Below are positions 43,099 through 51,670 of a stretch of DNA of 54,589 bases, one piece after another. The stretch is from Lachnospiraceae bacterium (GTDB lineage: Bacteria; Bacillota; Clostridia; Lachnospirales; Lachnospiraceae). How positions within the stretch are numbered: position 1 is the first letter of the stretch; the number at the start of each line of letters is the position of its first letter. The position numbers and the translations under genes are program-made. The notes under the pieces are model-generated. The model saw nothing but the letters and a program-made list of their open reading frames with translations, had not been told where the DNA came from and ran no database searches. Where the stretch lies: positions 1 to 54,589 of the forward strand of contig JAFTJD010000047.1 in the NCBI GenBank assembly GCA_017456585.1. Direction: 5' to 3'.

Positions 43099-43107
43099 TG
43101 CTATAAT
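43099..43107 (+). promoter_or_regulatory. Extended -10 promoter of the patatin-like gene
   Basis: TG-C-TATAAT without a clear -35, 53 bp before the ATG. Confidence 0.55.
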
Positions 43108-43159
43108 TTCTGTGATGCATAAATATGTGCATAGGAGTTAATGAAGGGAAGACAATAAG

Positions 43160-44005
43160 ATGAAAAAGGGATTAATAATGGAAGGCGGTGCCATGAGAGG
43201 GATGTACACTGCCGGAGTTACAGATGTGTTTATGGAAAATGGTATTACTTTCGATGGTGCGATAGGTGTGTCGGCAGGAGCGATTTTTGGATGCAATTAT
43301 AAGTCTAATCAGCCGGGGAGAACGATTAGATATAATAAGAAATATTGTAATGACAGAAGATATTCAAGCATCAAATCACTTATAACTACCGGCAATCTGT
43401 ATAATGTTGAATTTGCATATAAGGAGCTTCCGACTAAGCTTGACCCGTTTGATGCAGAGACCTTTAGTAATTCACCTATGGAATTCTATGTAGTGGCAAC
43501 GGATATAGAAAGTGGAGAAGCTGTTTATTATAAATGTGATAAGGGTGACAGTGTGGATATAGACTGGATGAGGGCTTCGGCAGCCATGCCTATTTTTACA
43601 AAGGTTGTAGAGCTTGATGGATATAAGCTTTCGGATGGAGGAGCTGCAGATTCTATCCCGATTAATTATTTGGAAAGCCTTGGCTATGACAGGAATGTGG
43701 TGATTCTTACACAACCCAAAGGTTTTGTTAAGACTCCGAATAAATACATGCCGTTACTTAGGAGACTTTTTAGAAAATATCCTAATTTTATTAATACGCT
43801 TGAACATCGCCATGAGATATATAATGACACAATCAGATATATTGATGAGAGAGAAAAGGAAGGCAATACATTTGTAATAAGGCCGAGCGAACCTCTTAAT
43901 ATAGGCGCAAGGGAAAAGGATGAAAGAGAGCTTGAAAGAGTTTATCAGATAGGCCGAAAGGATGCTTTGAAGATAGTTGGAGAGGTTAAAAGCTTCCTTG
44001 CATAA
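43160..44005 (+). CDS. Patatin-like phospholipase (YjjU-like)
   Basis: The 281-residue protein has the oxyanion loop GGAMRGMYTAG at the N-terminus, the nucleophile elbow GVSAG (Ser near residue 40), and the catalytic Asp in SDGGAADSIPI. This is the Ser-Asp dyad of patatin-type acyl hydrolases. The C-terminal part (FVIRPSEPLNIGAREKDERE) matches the extension seen in YjjU-like bacterial members. It should hydrolyse membrane lipids or other acyl esters. No signal peptide is present. It is monocistronic; the zinc operon downstream has its own promoter. Confidence 0.9.
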   Translation: MKKGLIMEGGAMRGMYTAGVTDVFMENGITFDGAIGVSAGAIFGCNYKSNQPGRTIRYNKKYCNDRRYSSIKSLITTGNLYNVEFAYKELPTKLDPFDAETFSNSPMEFYVVATDIESGEAVYYKCDKGDSVDIDWMRASAAMPIFTKVVELDGYKLSDGGAADSIPINYLESLGYDRNVVILTQPKGFVKTPNKYMPLLRRLFRKYPNFINTLEHRHEIYNDTIRYIDEREKEGNTFVIRPSEPLNIGAREKDERELERVYQIGRKDALKIVGEVKSFLA

Positions 44006-44011
44006 AATAAA

Positions 44012-44040
44012 TTGACAAATCATAGCTCCGGTCTTATTAT
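44012..44040 (+). promoter_or_regulatory. Sigma-A promoter of the zinc transporter operon
   Basis: TTGACA and TATTAT with 17-bp spacing, 41 bp before the ATG. Confidence 0.8.
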
Positions 44041-44046
44041 ATAAAA

Positions 44047-44063
44047 TTGAGAATTAGTTTCAA
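44047..44063. promoter_or_regulatory. Candidate Zur-type operator
   Basis: The imperfect 17-bp dyad TTGAGAATTAGTTTCAA sits just downstream of the -10, the usual place for a Fur-family repressor. The assignment to Zur rests on the operon content. Confidence 0.4.
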
Positions 44064-44080
44064 ATTGGAAAGGACGAGTT

Positions 44081-45055
44081 ATGTTGAAGAATAAGAAGCC
44101 GATGTACTTATTGCTGATTGCAATGCTAATAGCGATGAGTGTTTTTGTTGGATGCGGAAATAAGAAAGATGATGGGAAGCTTAGAATAGTATGCACGGTA
44201 TATCCGGCATATGATTTTGTTATGAATATTCTTGGAGAGAATAAAGCACAGATAGAAGTGACATATCTTCTTGATAAAGGTGTGGACATGCACAATTTTC
44301 AGCCATCTGCAGATGATATTGTTACGATATCAGGGGCAGACCTCTTTATCTACGTTGGCGGTGAATCAGATGCGTTAATTGAGGACGTGTTAGAGACTAC
44401 TGCCAAGGATGTTAAAGCGATGGCATTTATGGATATGGTCGAGGTAAAAGAGGAACATTTTATGGGCGCTCAGACGGAACACGACCATGAGCATGAGCAT
44501 GAACATGAAGCAAGTACCGAGTATGATGAGCATGTGTGGTTATCCATAAAGAAATCAATAGAGATAGTTGATAAGCTTGCTGATGCAATAGCGGAGATTG
44601 ATTCTGATAATGCGGCAGACTACGAGAAGAATGCCACAGCATATATGGACAAGCTTCGCGAATTGGACACTAAGGTTACGGATATAGTAAATAATGCTCT
44701 TAGAAAAACCATGCTTGTAGCAGACAGATTCCCATTTGCATATTTTGCAGATGATTATGGCATTACCGGATATGCAGCATTTCCGGGTTGTTCGGCAGAG
44801 ACGGAAGCCAGCTTTGAAACAGTGATTTTTCTTGTAGAAACTATAGAGGCGAATAATCTTCCGGTTATTTTTACTATCGAGAATTCTGCATCTGCGGTTG
44901 CCGAGACAGTGGCATCTTCGTTAAAAGGGAAGACGGTAAAGATTAGCACACTTGACTCCATGCAATCTGTTTCAAAAGAACAAATAGATGCAGGATATAC
45001 CTATATATCAGCAATGGAAAAGAATATAAATGCGCTTAAGGAGGCGTTAAATTAA
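44081..45055 (+). CDS. znuA: Zinc ABC transporter substrate-binding lipoprotein
   Basis: The signal peptide ends in the lipobox VGC (Cys25). The 324-residue protein is a cluster A-I metal-binding protein: VTYLLDKGVDMHNFQPSADD with a metal-ligand His, the His-rich loop HDHEHEHEHE (about 135-144) typical of zinc rather than manganese binders, EYDEHVWLSIKKS, and the last ligand region near FTIENSASAVAET. It captures zinc outside the membrane for the ATPase and permease that follow. ATG overlaps: the next gene starts in its stop codon. Confidence 0.93.
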   Translation: MLKNKKPMYLLLIAMLIAMSVFVGCGNKKDDGKLRIVCTVYPAYDFVMNILGENKAQIEVTYLLDKGVDMHNFQPSADDIVTISGADLFIYVGGESDALIEDVLETTAKDVKAMAFMDMVEVKEEHFMGAQTEHDHEHEHEHEASTEYDEHVWLSIKKSIEIVDKLADAIAEIDSDNAADYEKNATAYMDKLRELDTKVTDIVNNALRKTMLVADRFPFAYFADDYGITGYAAFPGCSAETEASFETVIFLVETIEANNLPVIFTIENSASAVAETVASSLKGKTVKISTLDSMQSVSKEQIDAGYTYISAMEKNINALKEALN

Positions 45056-45765
45056 TGGCATACATTTCGTTTGAAAATGTTACGCTTGGTTACGAGGGAC
45101 AGGCGGTTGTGTCTAACCTTAATTTTGAGATAAATAAAGGAAATTATCTTTGTATTATCGGAGAAAACGGTTCCGGAAAGTCTACTCTTGTTAAAACCTT
45201 GCTTGGACTTAGAAATGCCATGGGTGGCAAGATTAGCTTCGGGGATGGCCTTAGAAAAAATGAAATAGGATATTTACCACAACATACTATGGTACAAAAG
45301 GATTTTCCTGCAATCGTAAGTGAAGTGGTTATTTCGGGTTGTCTTAACAGAAGAGGCTTGAGACCTTTTTATAACAGAGCAGAGAAGTTACGTGCTAAAG
45401 AGGCTATGGAGAGACTTGAAATATCACATCTTAAGGACAGATGTTTTAGGGAGCTTTCGGGAGGACAGCAACAGAGGGTCCTTCTTGCCCGTGCACTTTG
45501 CGCGACAGATAAATTGTTGCTTCTTGATGAGCCTGTTGCGGGGCTTGATCCGAGAGTTACAGAGGAACTTTATGAGATTATTAATAAGCTTAACACTGAA
45601 GGTGTTACAATTGCAATGGTATCGCATGACCTTGATGCGACAACGAAATATGCAACACACATACTTCATGTAGGACAGACACCGTTGTATTTCGGCACCA
45701 AAGAAGGCTATATGAAATCCGCTATAGGCCATGAATTCATAAGAATACGAAGGAGGAAGAAATAG
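45055..45765 (+). CDS. znuC: Zinc ABC transporter ATP-binding protein
   Basis: The 236-residue ATPase starts inside the stop codon of the binding-protein gene (TAATG). Walker A GENGSGKST, signature LSGGQQQR, Walker B LLLLDEPVAGLDP and H-loop VSHD are intact. The length and the MVQKDFPAIVSEVV segment fit ZnuC/MntB-type importers. AAGGAGG ends the previous gene and serves as ribosome-binding site. Confidence 0.94.
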   Translation: MAYISFENVTLGYEGQAVVSNLNFEINKGNYLCIIGENGSGKSTLVKTLLGLRNAMGGKISFGDGLRKNEIGYLPQHTMVQKDFPAIVSEVVISGCLNRRGLRPFYNRAEKLRAKEAMERLEISHLKDRCFRELSGGQQQRVLLARALCATDKLLLLDEPVAGLDPRVTEELYEIINKLNTEGVTIAMVSHDLDATTKYATHILHVGQTPLYFGTKEGYMKSAIGHEFIRIRRRKK

Positions 45766-46607
45766 TGAGTTTAATAGAGAAGCTTACATATTATTTTGAA
45801 TTTCCTTTTGTAAGATATGCGTTTGTGGTAGGAATTCTAATTGCACTTTGCGCCTCTATGTTGGGGGTGACACTTGTTCTTAAGAGATATTCCATGATAG
45901 GAGATGGATTGTCACATGTGGCTTTTGGCGCGATAGCAATTGCTTCCGTGTTAAAAATAAGCTCAGACATGTATGTCACACTTCCTGTTACTATTATCTG
46001 CGCTATAGTGCTTCTAAAGACAGGGGCAGCTGATTCGAAGATAAAAGGTGATGCGGCGATAGCGATGCTTTCTGTCGGAGCGTTGGCATTCGGATATCTT
46101 ATACTTAATGTTACGTCAACGAATTCAAATGTCAGCGGCGATGTGTGTACAACGCTTTTCGGCTCTACATCCATACTTTTGCTTAAGGATAAGGACGTAT
46201 ATCTTACGATAGTGTTAGCAGTGGTTTTATTGATTGTTTTTGTACTCTTTTATCATAAAATTTTTGCCATTACATTCGATGAGAGCTTTGCGAAGGCTAC
46301 CGGAATAAGAACCGGATTTTATAATACGCTTATCGCTGCTATATCTGCGGTAGTAATTGTGCTTGCTATGAATCTTGTAGGGTCGCTTTTGGTGTCCGCA
46401 CTTATTATTTTTCCGGCATTGTCAGCGATGCGATTCTTTAAAAGCTTTAAGGCGGTTATTATTTGCTCGGCCGTTATTTCAGTTATATGTGCTACGTTTG
46501 GTATAATTGTATCGATTCTTGCTAATACACCGACGGGTGCGACCATAGTGGCAGCAGATATAGTGATGTTTCTATTTTTTCATGTTATTTCTTTGTTAAA
46601 AAAATAA
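45765..46607 (+). CDS. znuB: Zinc ABC transporter permease
   Basis: A GTG start overlapping the ATPase stop codon, with GGAGGAAG upstream, gives 280 residues with about eight membrane helices of the ABC-3 family (VLKRYSMIGDGLSHVAFGAI, VGSLLVSALIIFPALSAMRF). It forms the channel for metal uptake with ZnuA and ZnuC. No zur gene is in the operon. Confidence 0.94.
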   Translation: MSLIEKLTYYFEFPFVRYAFVVGILIALCASMLGVTLVLKRYSMIGDGLSHVAFGAIAIASVLKISSDMYVTLPVTIICAIVLLKTGAADSKIKGDAAIAMLSVGALAFGYLILNVTSTNSNVSGDVCTTLFGSTSILLLKDKDVYLTIVLAVVLLIVFVLFYHKIFAITFDESFAKATGIRTGFYNTLIAAISAVVIVLAMNLVGSLLVSALIIFPALSAMRFFKSFKAVIICSAVISVICATFGIIVSILANTPTGATIVAADIVMFLFFHVISLLKK

Positions 46608-46647
46608 AAAATATGCATAAAAGATGAAAAACTGAATAAAAACATGG

Positions 46648-46676
46648 TTGAGATATTGACTCGAATATGTTAAAAT
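46648..46676 (+). promoter_or_regulatory. Sigma-A promoter of the polysaccharide deacetylase gene
   Basis: TTGAGA and TAAAAT with 17-bp spacing. Confidence 0.65.
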
Positions 46677-46708
46677 GTACAGTAAGACTATAATAAGGGG
46701 AAGTGCGG

Positions 46709-47773
46709 ATGGATGCCCAGAGAAGAAAGCGAATTAATCTCTATAAGAAGATTATCGTAGCATTTGTATTAGCAACAATTTTAATCCCGTTAATCTTGTG
46801 TGTTGCACTGTTTATGCAGGTTGGAGCACTCAAGAAAGAAGTCAGTAATCTAAACCAGCTTAGGAATGAATACTATACAAAGTTTGAAGAGATAAATGCA
46901 GCTTTGCAAGAGAGCCTGGCATTGAAAGCCGATGCCGAAGCAGCAGATAATCAGGAGAACGCAGACCTGGAGCAGATAGCGGATGTTAGCAAGGTTACGC
47001 AGGGTCTGGAGGATGAACTTGTTGATGAAGCGGTGGTTACGACCATTACGGATAAAGCTGTGATAACAGATAATACAACTGAAGAAAAGAATACTACAGA
47101 CGAGGCAGAAGTGGTTGTTAAGCAGGCGAAACCGGCGAAAGAGATTAAGGGAACAGTATACCTTACTTTCGATGACGGACCGGGAGCTAATACACATACC
47201 ATATTGGATATTCTTGCTGAATATGATGTAAAGGCGACCTTTTTTGTTAATGGTAAGGATGCCGAAACATATGCGGATGAATATAGGAGAATAGTGGCTG
47301 AGGGACATACACTTGCCATGCATTCGTATACACACAATTACTCCAAGGTATATGCATCGGTTGATGCCTTTATGGATGATACCATTAGACTTAGGAATCA
47401 TCTTTATGACATTACAGGGGTTGTGTGTGACATATACAGATTCCCGGGAGGAAGCAGTAATACCGTAACTAAGATTAACATACGTAGATTTGCCGAGGCA
47501 CTTGACGCAGAAGGGATTGTGTATTTTGACTGGAATGTGGCAAGTAATGATGCAACTAATCCGATTCTTAGTGTAGAAGAGATTTATGATAACGTAATTT
47601 CAGGCGTTGTTAACAGGGACATGTCAGTGGTTCTTATGCATGATTTAAAGGATAAGGTTACGACTGTTGAGGCGTTACCGCTTATTCTTGATTATCTTAA
47701 GACCAATGGATATGAAGTGCTGGCACTTGATAAAGATGTGACACCGGTACAGCATGTTAAGTTAGGTTCATAA
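46709..47773 (+). CDS. Membrane-anchored polysaccharide deacetylase
   Basis: ATG 46709 is 8 bases after AAGGGG. The 354-residue protein has an N-terminal anchor (about 11-37: IIVAFVLATILIPLILCVAL), a coiled-coil and Thr/Glu-rich spacer, and a NodB domain (about 145-350). Its motifs are TFDDGP with the catalytic base and metal Asp, HSYTHNY with the two metal His, RFPGGS, DWNVASND and VLMHD. This is a CE4 esterase, probably removing acetyl groups from peptidoglycan GlcNAc outside the cell, which protects against lysozyme. A bactofilin gene follows after 43 bp. Confidence 0.92.
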   Translation: MDAQRRKRINLYKKIIVAFVLATILIPLILCVALFMQVGALKKEVSNLNQLRNEYYTKFEEINAALQESLALKADAEAADNQENADLEQIADVSKVTQGLEDELVDEAVVTTITDKAVITDNTTEEKNTTDEAEVVVKQAKPAKEIKGTVYLTFDDGPGANTHTILDILAEYDVKATFFVNGKDAETYADEYRRIVAEGHTLAMHSYTHNYSKVYASVDAFMDDTIRLRNHLYDITGVVCDIYRFPGGSSNTVTKINIRRFAEALDAEGIVYFDWNVASNDATNPILSVEEIYDNVISGVVNRDMSVVLMHDLKDKVTTVEALPLILDYLKTNGYEVLALDKDVTPVQHVKLGS

Positions 47774-47816
47774 TTTAAAGTTTATAAATATAAAGATAAA
47801 TGAACGGAGGAAGAGT

Positions 47817-48608
47817 ATGAGTTTTTTTAAGGATTTCAAAGAGGATTTGTTGCAGGCAGCAGACGAGTTGATTGCTCCGGTTGATGCTGAAGAGGGAAAA
47901 GAAGAACAGGAAGAAGTAGCTAATAATGGTGTGGCAGTTGATGATGTGATTGTTGATGATGAGGCAACAGCTGCTATAGAAGGATTAGATTTGGATGGAG
48001 TAGTAGAAGAAACTGATGCTACTGATGAGGAGGATATAATGGGACTTGATTATACATTTGAAAGCGCAGATGTGGCTAAAGAGGAGCCTGTTGAAGAGGT
48101 AAAAGTTGTTGAGGAGCCTGTTGAGATGGCAGCAGAGCCTGCACTTGAGGATACAGAGGTTACGGCTATTTCCAAGGGTGTTCGCCTTGAAGGTAATCTT
48201 AAATCAGAAGGTTCGGTTAACCTTCTCGGAAGTCTTGTTGGTGATATTGACTGTAAGGGTAAGCTTGTTGTTGAAGGCCAGATTCAGGGTAATGCTACAG
48301 CAGCTGAGGTATATGCAAGCACAGCAAGAATTGAAGGAGATATTACAAGCCACGGAAGCATTAAGGTTGCAAGTGGTTCAGTAATTATCGGTAACATTAA
48401 CGCTACATCAGCTGTTATCGCAGGTGCGGTAAAGGGTGATATAGATGTAATGGGTCCGGTTATCATTGATGCTACAGCAGTTGTACTTGGTAATATCAAG
48501 TCACGTTCAGTTCAGCTTAATAACGGTGCCGTACTTGACGGTATTGTTTCACAGTGCTACTCAGGTATTGACGTTAATGCGGTATTTGAGAAAAGAGCAG
48601 CAAAATAA
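47817..48608 (+). CDS. Bactofilin-family polymer-forming protein
   Basis: The 263-residue protein has a long acidic N-terminal region (about 1-118, rich in Glu, Val and Asp) and a bactofilin beta-helix (about 120-255: GVRLEGNLKSEGSVNLLGSL, GKLVVEGQIQGNATAAEVYA, ARIEGDITSHGSIKV). Bactofilins polymerise without nucleotide and often localise wall-modifying enzymes; the adjacent deacetylase gene is a plausible client. The extended acidic N-terminus is unusual. It lies 34 bp before pyrH and may be co-transcribed with it. Confidence 0.9.
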   Translation: MSFFKDFKEDLLQAADELIAPVDAEEGKEEQEEVANNGVAVDDVIVDDEATAAIEGLDLDGVVEETDATDEEDIMGLDYTFESADVAKEEPVEEVKVVEEPVEMAAEPALEDTEVTAISKGVRLEGNLKSEGSVNLLGSLVGDIDCKGKLVVEGQIQGNATAAEVYASTARIEGDITSHGSIKVASGSVIIGNINATSAVIAGAVKGDIDVMGPVIIDATAVVLGNIKSRSVQLNNGAVLDGIVSQCYSGIDVNAVFEKRAAK

Positions 48609-48642
48609 TCATGGTATTGTAGTTTCGGAGGCTTGATAGGAT

Positions 48643-49347
48643 ATGCAGAAATATAAACGTGTGCTTCTCAAACTTAGTGGAGAGGCATTAGCAGGAGATA
48701 AGAAGACCGGATACGATGAGAAGACAGTCGTTGAGGTTGCGAAGCAGGTTAAGACACTTGTGGACGAAGGTGTTGAGATAGGTATTGTAATAGGCGGCGG
48801 TAACTTCTGGAGAGGAAGAACCAGCGAGACTATAGACAGAAGTAAGGCAGACCAGATTGGAATGCTTGCTACAGTTATGAATTGCATCTATGTATCAGAG
48901 ATTTTTAGATTTGTAGGTATTGATACACAGGTAATGACACCATTCACATGTGGAGCATTTACTGAACTTTTTTCAAAAGACAGGGTAATGCAGTGCTTTA
49001 GAGAGAAGAAGGTTGTATTCTTTGCGGGAGGAATGGGACATCCGTTTTTCTCAACAGATATGGCTACAGCACATCGTGCTATCGAGATTGAGGCAGATAT
49101 TATACTTGCTGCAAGAGCGATTGATGGTGTATATGACAGCGATCCTAATAAGAATCCGGATGCGAAGAAATTTGCCCAGATTCCTATGGCAGATGTTGTA
49201 AGTAAGCAGCTTGGTATCATGGATTTGGCATCAGCTGTATTGTGTATGGAGAATAAGGTTCCGATGATTGTGTTCAGTCTTAATGAGGAAGAGAGTATTG
49301 TTAAGGCGGCACGCGGAGAATCAAACGGAACTATTATATCAGTATAA
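48643..49347 (+). CDS. pyrH: Uridylate kinase
   Basis: The 234-residue hexameric bacterial UMP kinase begins KRVLLKLSGEALAG, has IGIVIGGGNFWRG for nucleotide binding, and closes with the typical NEEESIVKAARGESNGTIIS. It phosphorylates UMP to UDP for RNA and envelope precursor synthesis. It is 16 bp upstream of frr, the conserved pair. In most Firmicutes rpsB and tsf precede pyrH; here a bactofilin gene takes that place. Confidence 0.96.
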   Translation: MQKYKRVLLKLSGEALAGDKKTGYDEKTVVEVAKQVKTLVDEGVEIGIVIGGGNFWRGRTSETIDRSKADQIGMLATVMNCIYVSEIFRFVGIDTQVMTPFTCGAFTELFSKDRVMQCFREKKVVFFAGGMGHPFFSTDMATAHRAIEIEADIILAARAIDGVYDSDPNKNPDAKKFAQIPMADVVSKQLGIMDLASAVLCMENKVPMIVFSLNEEESIVKAARGESNGTIISV

Positions 49348-49363
49348 GAGAGAGGTAGACAAG

Positions 49364-49918
49364 ATGAACGAGAAGATTACACAATTTAATGACAAAATGA
49401 ATAAGACTATGGATAGCTTAAGCGGAGAGCTTGCAACTATTCGTGCAGGACGAGCTAATCCACATGTACTTGATAAAATCAGAGTAGATTATTACGGAAC
49501 ACCTTCATCTATCCAGAGTGTTGCCAACGTAACTGTTCCTGAACCACGTATGATTCAGATTCAGCCTTGGGAATCAAGCATGATTAAGGTTATAGAGAAA
49601 GAGATTATGACATCAGATATAGGAATTATGCCTACTAACGATGGTAAGGTTATTCGTCTTGTATTCCCTGAGCTTACAGAGGAAAGAAGAAAAGACCTTG
49701 TTAAGGACGTTAAGAAGAAGGGCGAAGCTGCTAAGGTAGCTATTCGTAACATCAGAAGAGATGCTAATGACCATATTAAGAAGCTTGCAAAAGCAAGTGA
49801 GGTATCAGAGGATGAGCAGAAGCAGCTTGAAGATGAAGTACAGAAGATTACAGATAAGTTTGTAGCAGATGTAGATAAAGTAATTGACGAAAAATCAAAA
49901 GAGATTCTTACTGTTTAA
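49364..49918 (+). CDS. frr: Ribosome recycling factor
   Basis: The start at 49364 (AGAGGT upstream) gives 184 residues, the usual length. Hallmarks are ELATIRAGRANPHVLDKI, VDYYGTPSSIQSVANV and FPELTEERRKDLVKDVKK. With EF-G it splits post-termination ribosomes. A terminator-like hairpin follows before uppS. Confidence 0.97.
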   Translation: MNEKITQFNDKMNKTMDSLSGELATIRAGRANPHVLDKIRVDYYGTPSSIQSVANVTVPEPRMIQIQPWESSMIKVIEKEIMTSDIGIMPTNDGKVIRLVFPELTEERRKDLVKDVKKKGEAAKVAIRNIRRDANDHIKKLAKASEVSEDEQKQLEDEVQKITDKFVADVDKVIDEKSKEILTV

Positions 49919-49932
49919 TCAGAGACCGTAAG

Positions 49933-49982
49933 GAGCTGTCCCGAAATATATTCTTTTTAGTAAATTTCGTGGCAGCTCTTTC
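49933..49982 (+). terminator. Hairpin terminator between frr and uppS
   Basis: A 15-position stem with 14 pairs (GAGCTGTCCCGAAAT against ATTTCGTGGCAGCTC, one mismatch) and a long T-rich loop is followed by TTTCATTT. It separates the pyrH-frr unit from the lipid and isoprenoid genes. Confidence 0.7.
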
Positions 49983-50013
49983 ATTTAGATATAGCATTGA
50001 CAGGAGATTAGAT

Positions 50014-50739
50014 GTGAAGATGGATAATTTGAAGATTCCGCAACATATTGCGATAATAATGGATGGAAACGGACGCTGGGCAAAGAAAAGAATGATGCCG
50101 CGTAATTACGGACATATGCAGGGAAGCAAAAGAGTAGAAGAGATATGTCGTGCAGCACACGAGCTTGGCATTAAATATCTTACGATATATGCATTTTCCA
50201 CGGAGAACTGGAACAGACCGAAGGATGAAGTTGATGCACTTATGAAGATTCTTCGTAACTATCTTGCGGAAAGTGTTAAAAAGTCAACTGATAACAATAT
50301 GCGTGTCAGAGTTCTTGGTGACAGGTCAAGACTTGATGCTGATATTGTGAAGCATATAGAGGAGCTTGAAGCGGTGTCGGCATCCAATACAGGACTTAAT
50401 TTCCAAATAGCACTTAATTATGGAAGTCGTGACGAGATGCTTCGTGCAATGAAGAAGCTTGCTAAGGATTGCGTGGACGGCAAGATTAAGGACACGGAAG
50501 ATATTAGTGAAGAACTTTTTGAGGGGTATCTTGATACAGCAGAGATTCCGGATGCAGACCTTCTCATAAGGACAAGCGGTGAGGAAAGACTTTCTAATTT
50601 CCTTTTATGGCAGTTAGCTTATGCGGAATTCTATTTTACGGATGTATTGTGGCCGGATTTTGATAAAAACGAGCTGAAGAAAGCCATCGAAGCATATACT
50701 AAGAGAGACAGACGCTTCGGTGGAGTTAAGGAGGCATAA
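50014..50739 (+). CDS. uppS: Undecaprenyl diphosphate synthase
   Basis: The GTG at 50014 is 7 bases after CAGGAG and is preferred to ATG 50020. It gives 241 residues. Motifs: HIAIIMDGNGRWAKKR with the catalytic Asp, LTIYAFSTENWNRP, and DLLIRTSGEERLSNFLLWQL. It condenses isopentenyl diphosphate onto farnesyl diphosphate to make the C55 carrier for peptidoglycan and other wall polymers. An ORF extension to 49969 would start inside the terminator and is rejected. Confidence 0.96.
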   Translation: MKMDNLKIPQHIAIIMDGNGRWAKKRMMPRNYGHMQGSKRVEEICRAAHELGIKYLTIYAFSTENWNRPKDEVDALMKILRNYLAESVKKSTDNNMRVRVLGDRSRLDADIVKHIEELEAVSASNTGLNFQIALNYGSRDEMLRAMKKLAKDCVDGKIKDTEDISEELFEGYLDTAEIPDADLLIRTSGEERLSNFLLWQLAYAEFYFTDVLWPDFDKNELKKAIEAYTKRDRRFGGVKEA

Positions 50740-50740
50740 G

Positions 50741-51565
50741 ATGTTAAAGAAACTTTTGACACAGTCATTTCTGACAAGAACTATAAGCGGAATAGCACTT
50801 GTTGTGATTATCGCTGCGATGTTGATTCTCGGAGGAGATATTTTATTAGGCTTCTTAGGTGTGGTTTCACTTATAGGTCTGTTTGAGTTATATCGTATAT
50901 GGGGAATACATAAGGGCGCGATGCCGGGAGTTCTTGGATATCTTGCAGCAATTGCGTACTTTGTAATGATGTATCTGAGACTGGAAGCACATTTTCTTAT
51001 GCTTGTGCTTATACTTTTGATTCTCCTTATGGGAGTGTATGTACTGTCTTTCCCTAAGTATAAGATTGACACAATAATTGTTGTTTTGTTCGGCTTTTTC
51101 TATGTAGTGGTAATGCTTTCATGTATTTACAGAATAAGACAACTTGATGCAGGCATATATCTTGTATGGATGGTATTTATCTGTTCATGGATTAGCGATA
51201 CCTGCGCATATCTCGTGGGCGTTACCATGGGTAAGCATAAATTTGTTCCTAACTTAAGTCCTAAGAAGACTATAGAGGGTGTAATCGGCGGAATCGTTGG
51301 AGCTATGCTTATCGGAGCATTGTATGGATATATTTGTAGAGATTATATGAATATAGTATCGCCGGCAATAGTATGTGCGATAATAGGCGCGGTAGGTTCT
51401 GTGGTTTCGCAGATTGGTGACCTTGCAGCATCTGCCATTAAGCGTAATCATGACATTAAGGATTACGGTAAGCTTATACCGGGACATGGCGGAATACTTG
51501 ACAGATTTGATAGTGTAATATTTGTTGCGCCTATTATATTTTACTTATGTACATTTATTCTGTGA
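50741..51565 (+). CDS. cdsA: Phosphatidate cytidylyltransferase
   Basis: ATG 50741 starts one base after the uppS stop, with AAGGAGG upstream. The 274-residue multi-span protein ends in the CdsA signature (KRNHDIKDYGKLIPGHGGIL then DRFDS). It converts phosphatidic acid and CTP to CDP-diacylglycerol, the precursor of anionic phospholipids. Confidence 0.95.
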   Translation: MLKKLLTQSFLTRTISGIALVVIIAAMLILGGDILLGFLGVVSLIGLFELYRIWGIHKGAMPGVLGYLAAIAYFVMMYLRLEAHFLMLVLILLILLMGVYVLSFPKYKIDTIIVVLFGFFYVVVMLSCIYRIRQLDAGIYLVWMVFICSWISDTCAYLVGVTMGKHKFVPNLSPKKTIEGVIGGIVGAMLIGALYGYICRDYMNIVSPAIVCAIIGAVGSVVSQIGDLAASAIKRNHDIKDYGKLIPGHGGILDRFDSVIFVAPIIFYLCTFIL

Positions 51566-51670
51566 TGTAGGGGCAAAGAGTTGAATAGATGTTTATGCAT
51601 GCAGAATTGCATAAATTGCTTTAGCAACGAGGTAATTTGCGAAATCACTTTGTAAGTAAGGAGAACTATC

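Noticed and set aside
49969..50013. Upstream extension of uppS
   Set aside because: It begins inside the terminator hairpin after frr; GTG 50014 has a proper ribosome-binding site.
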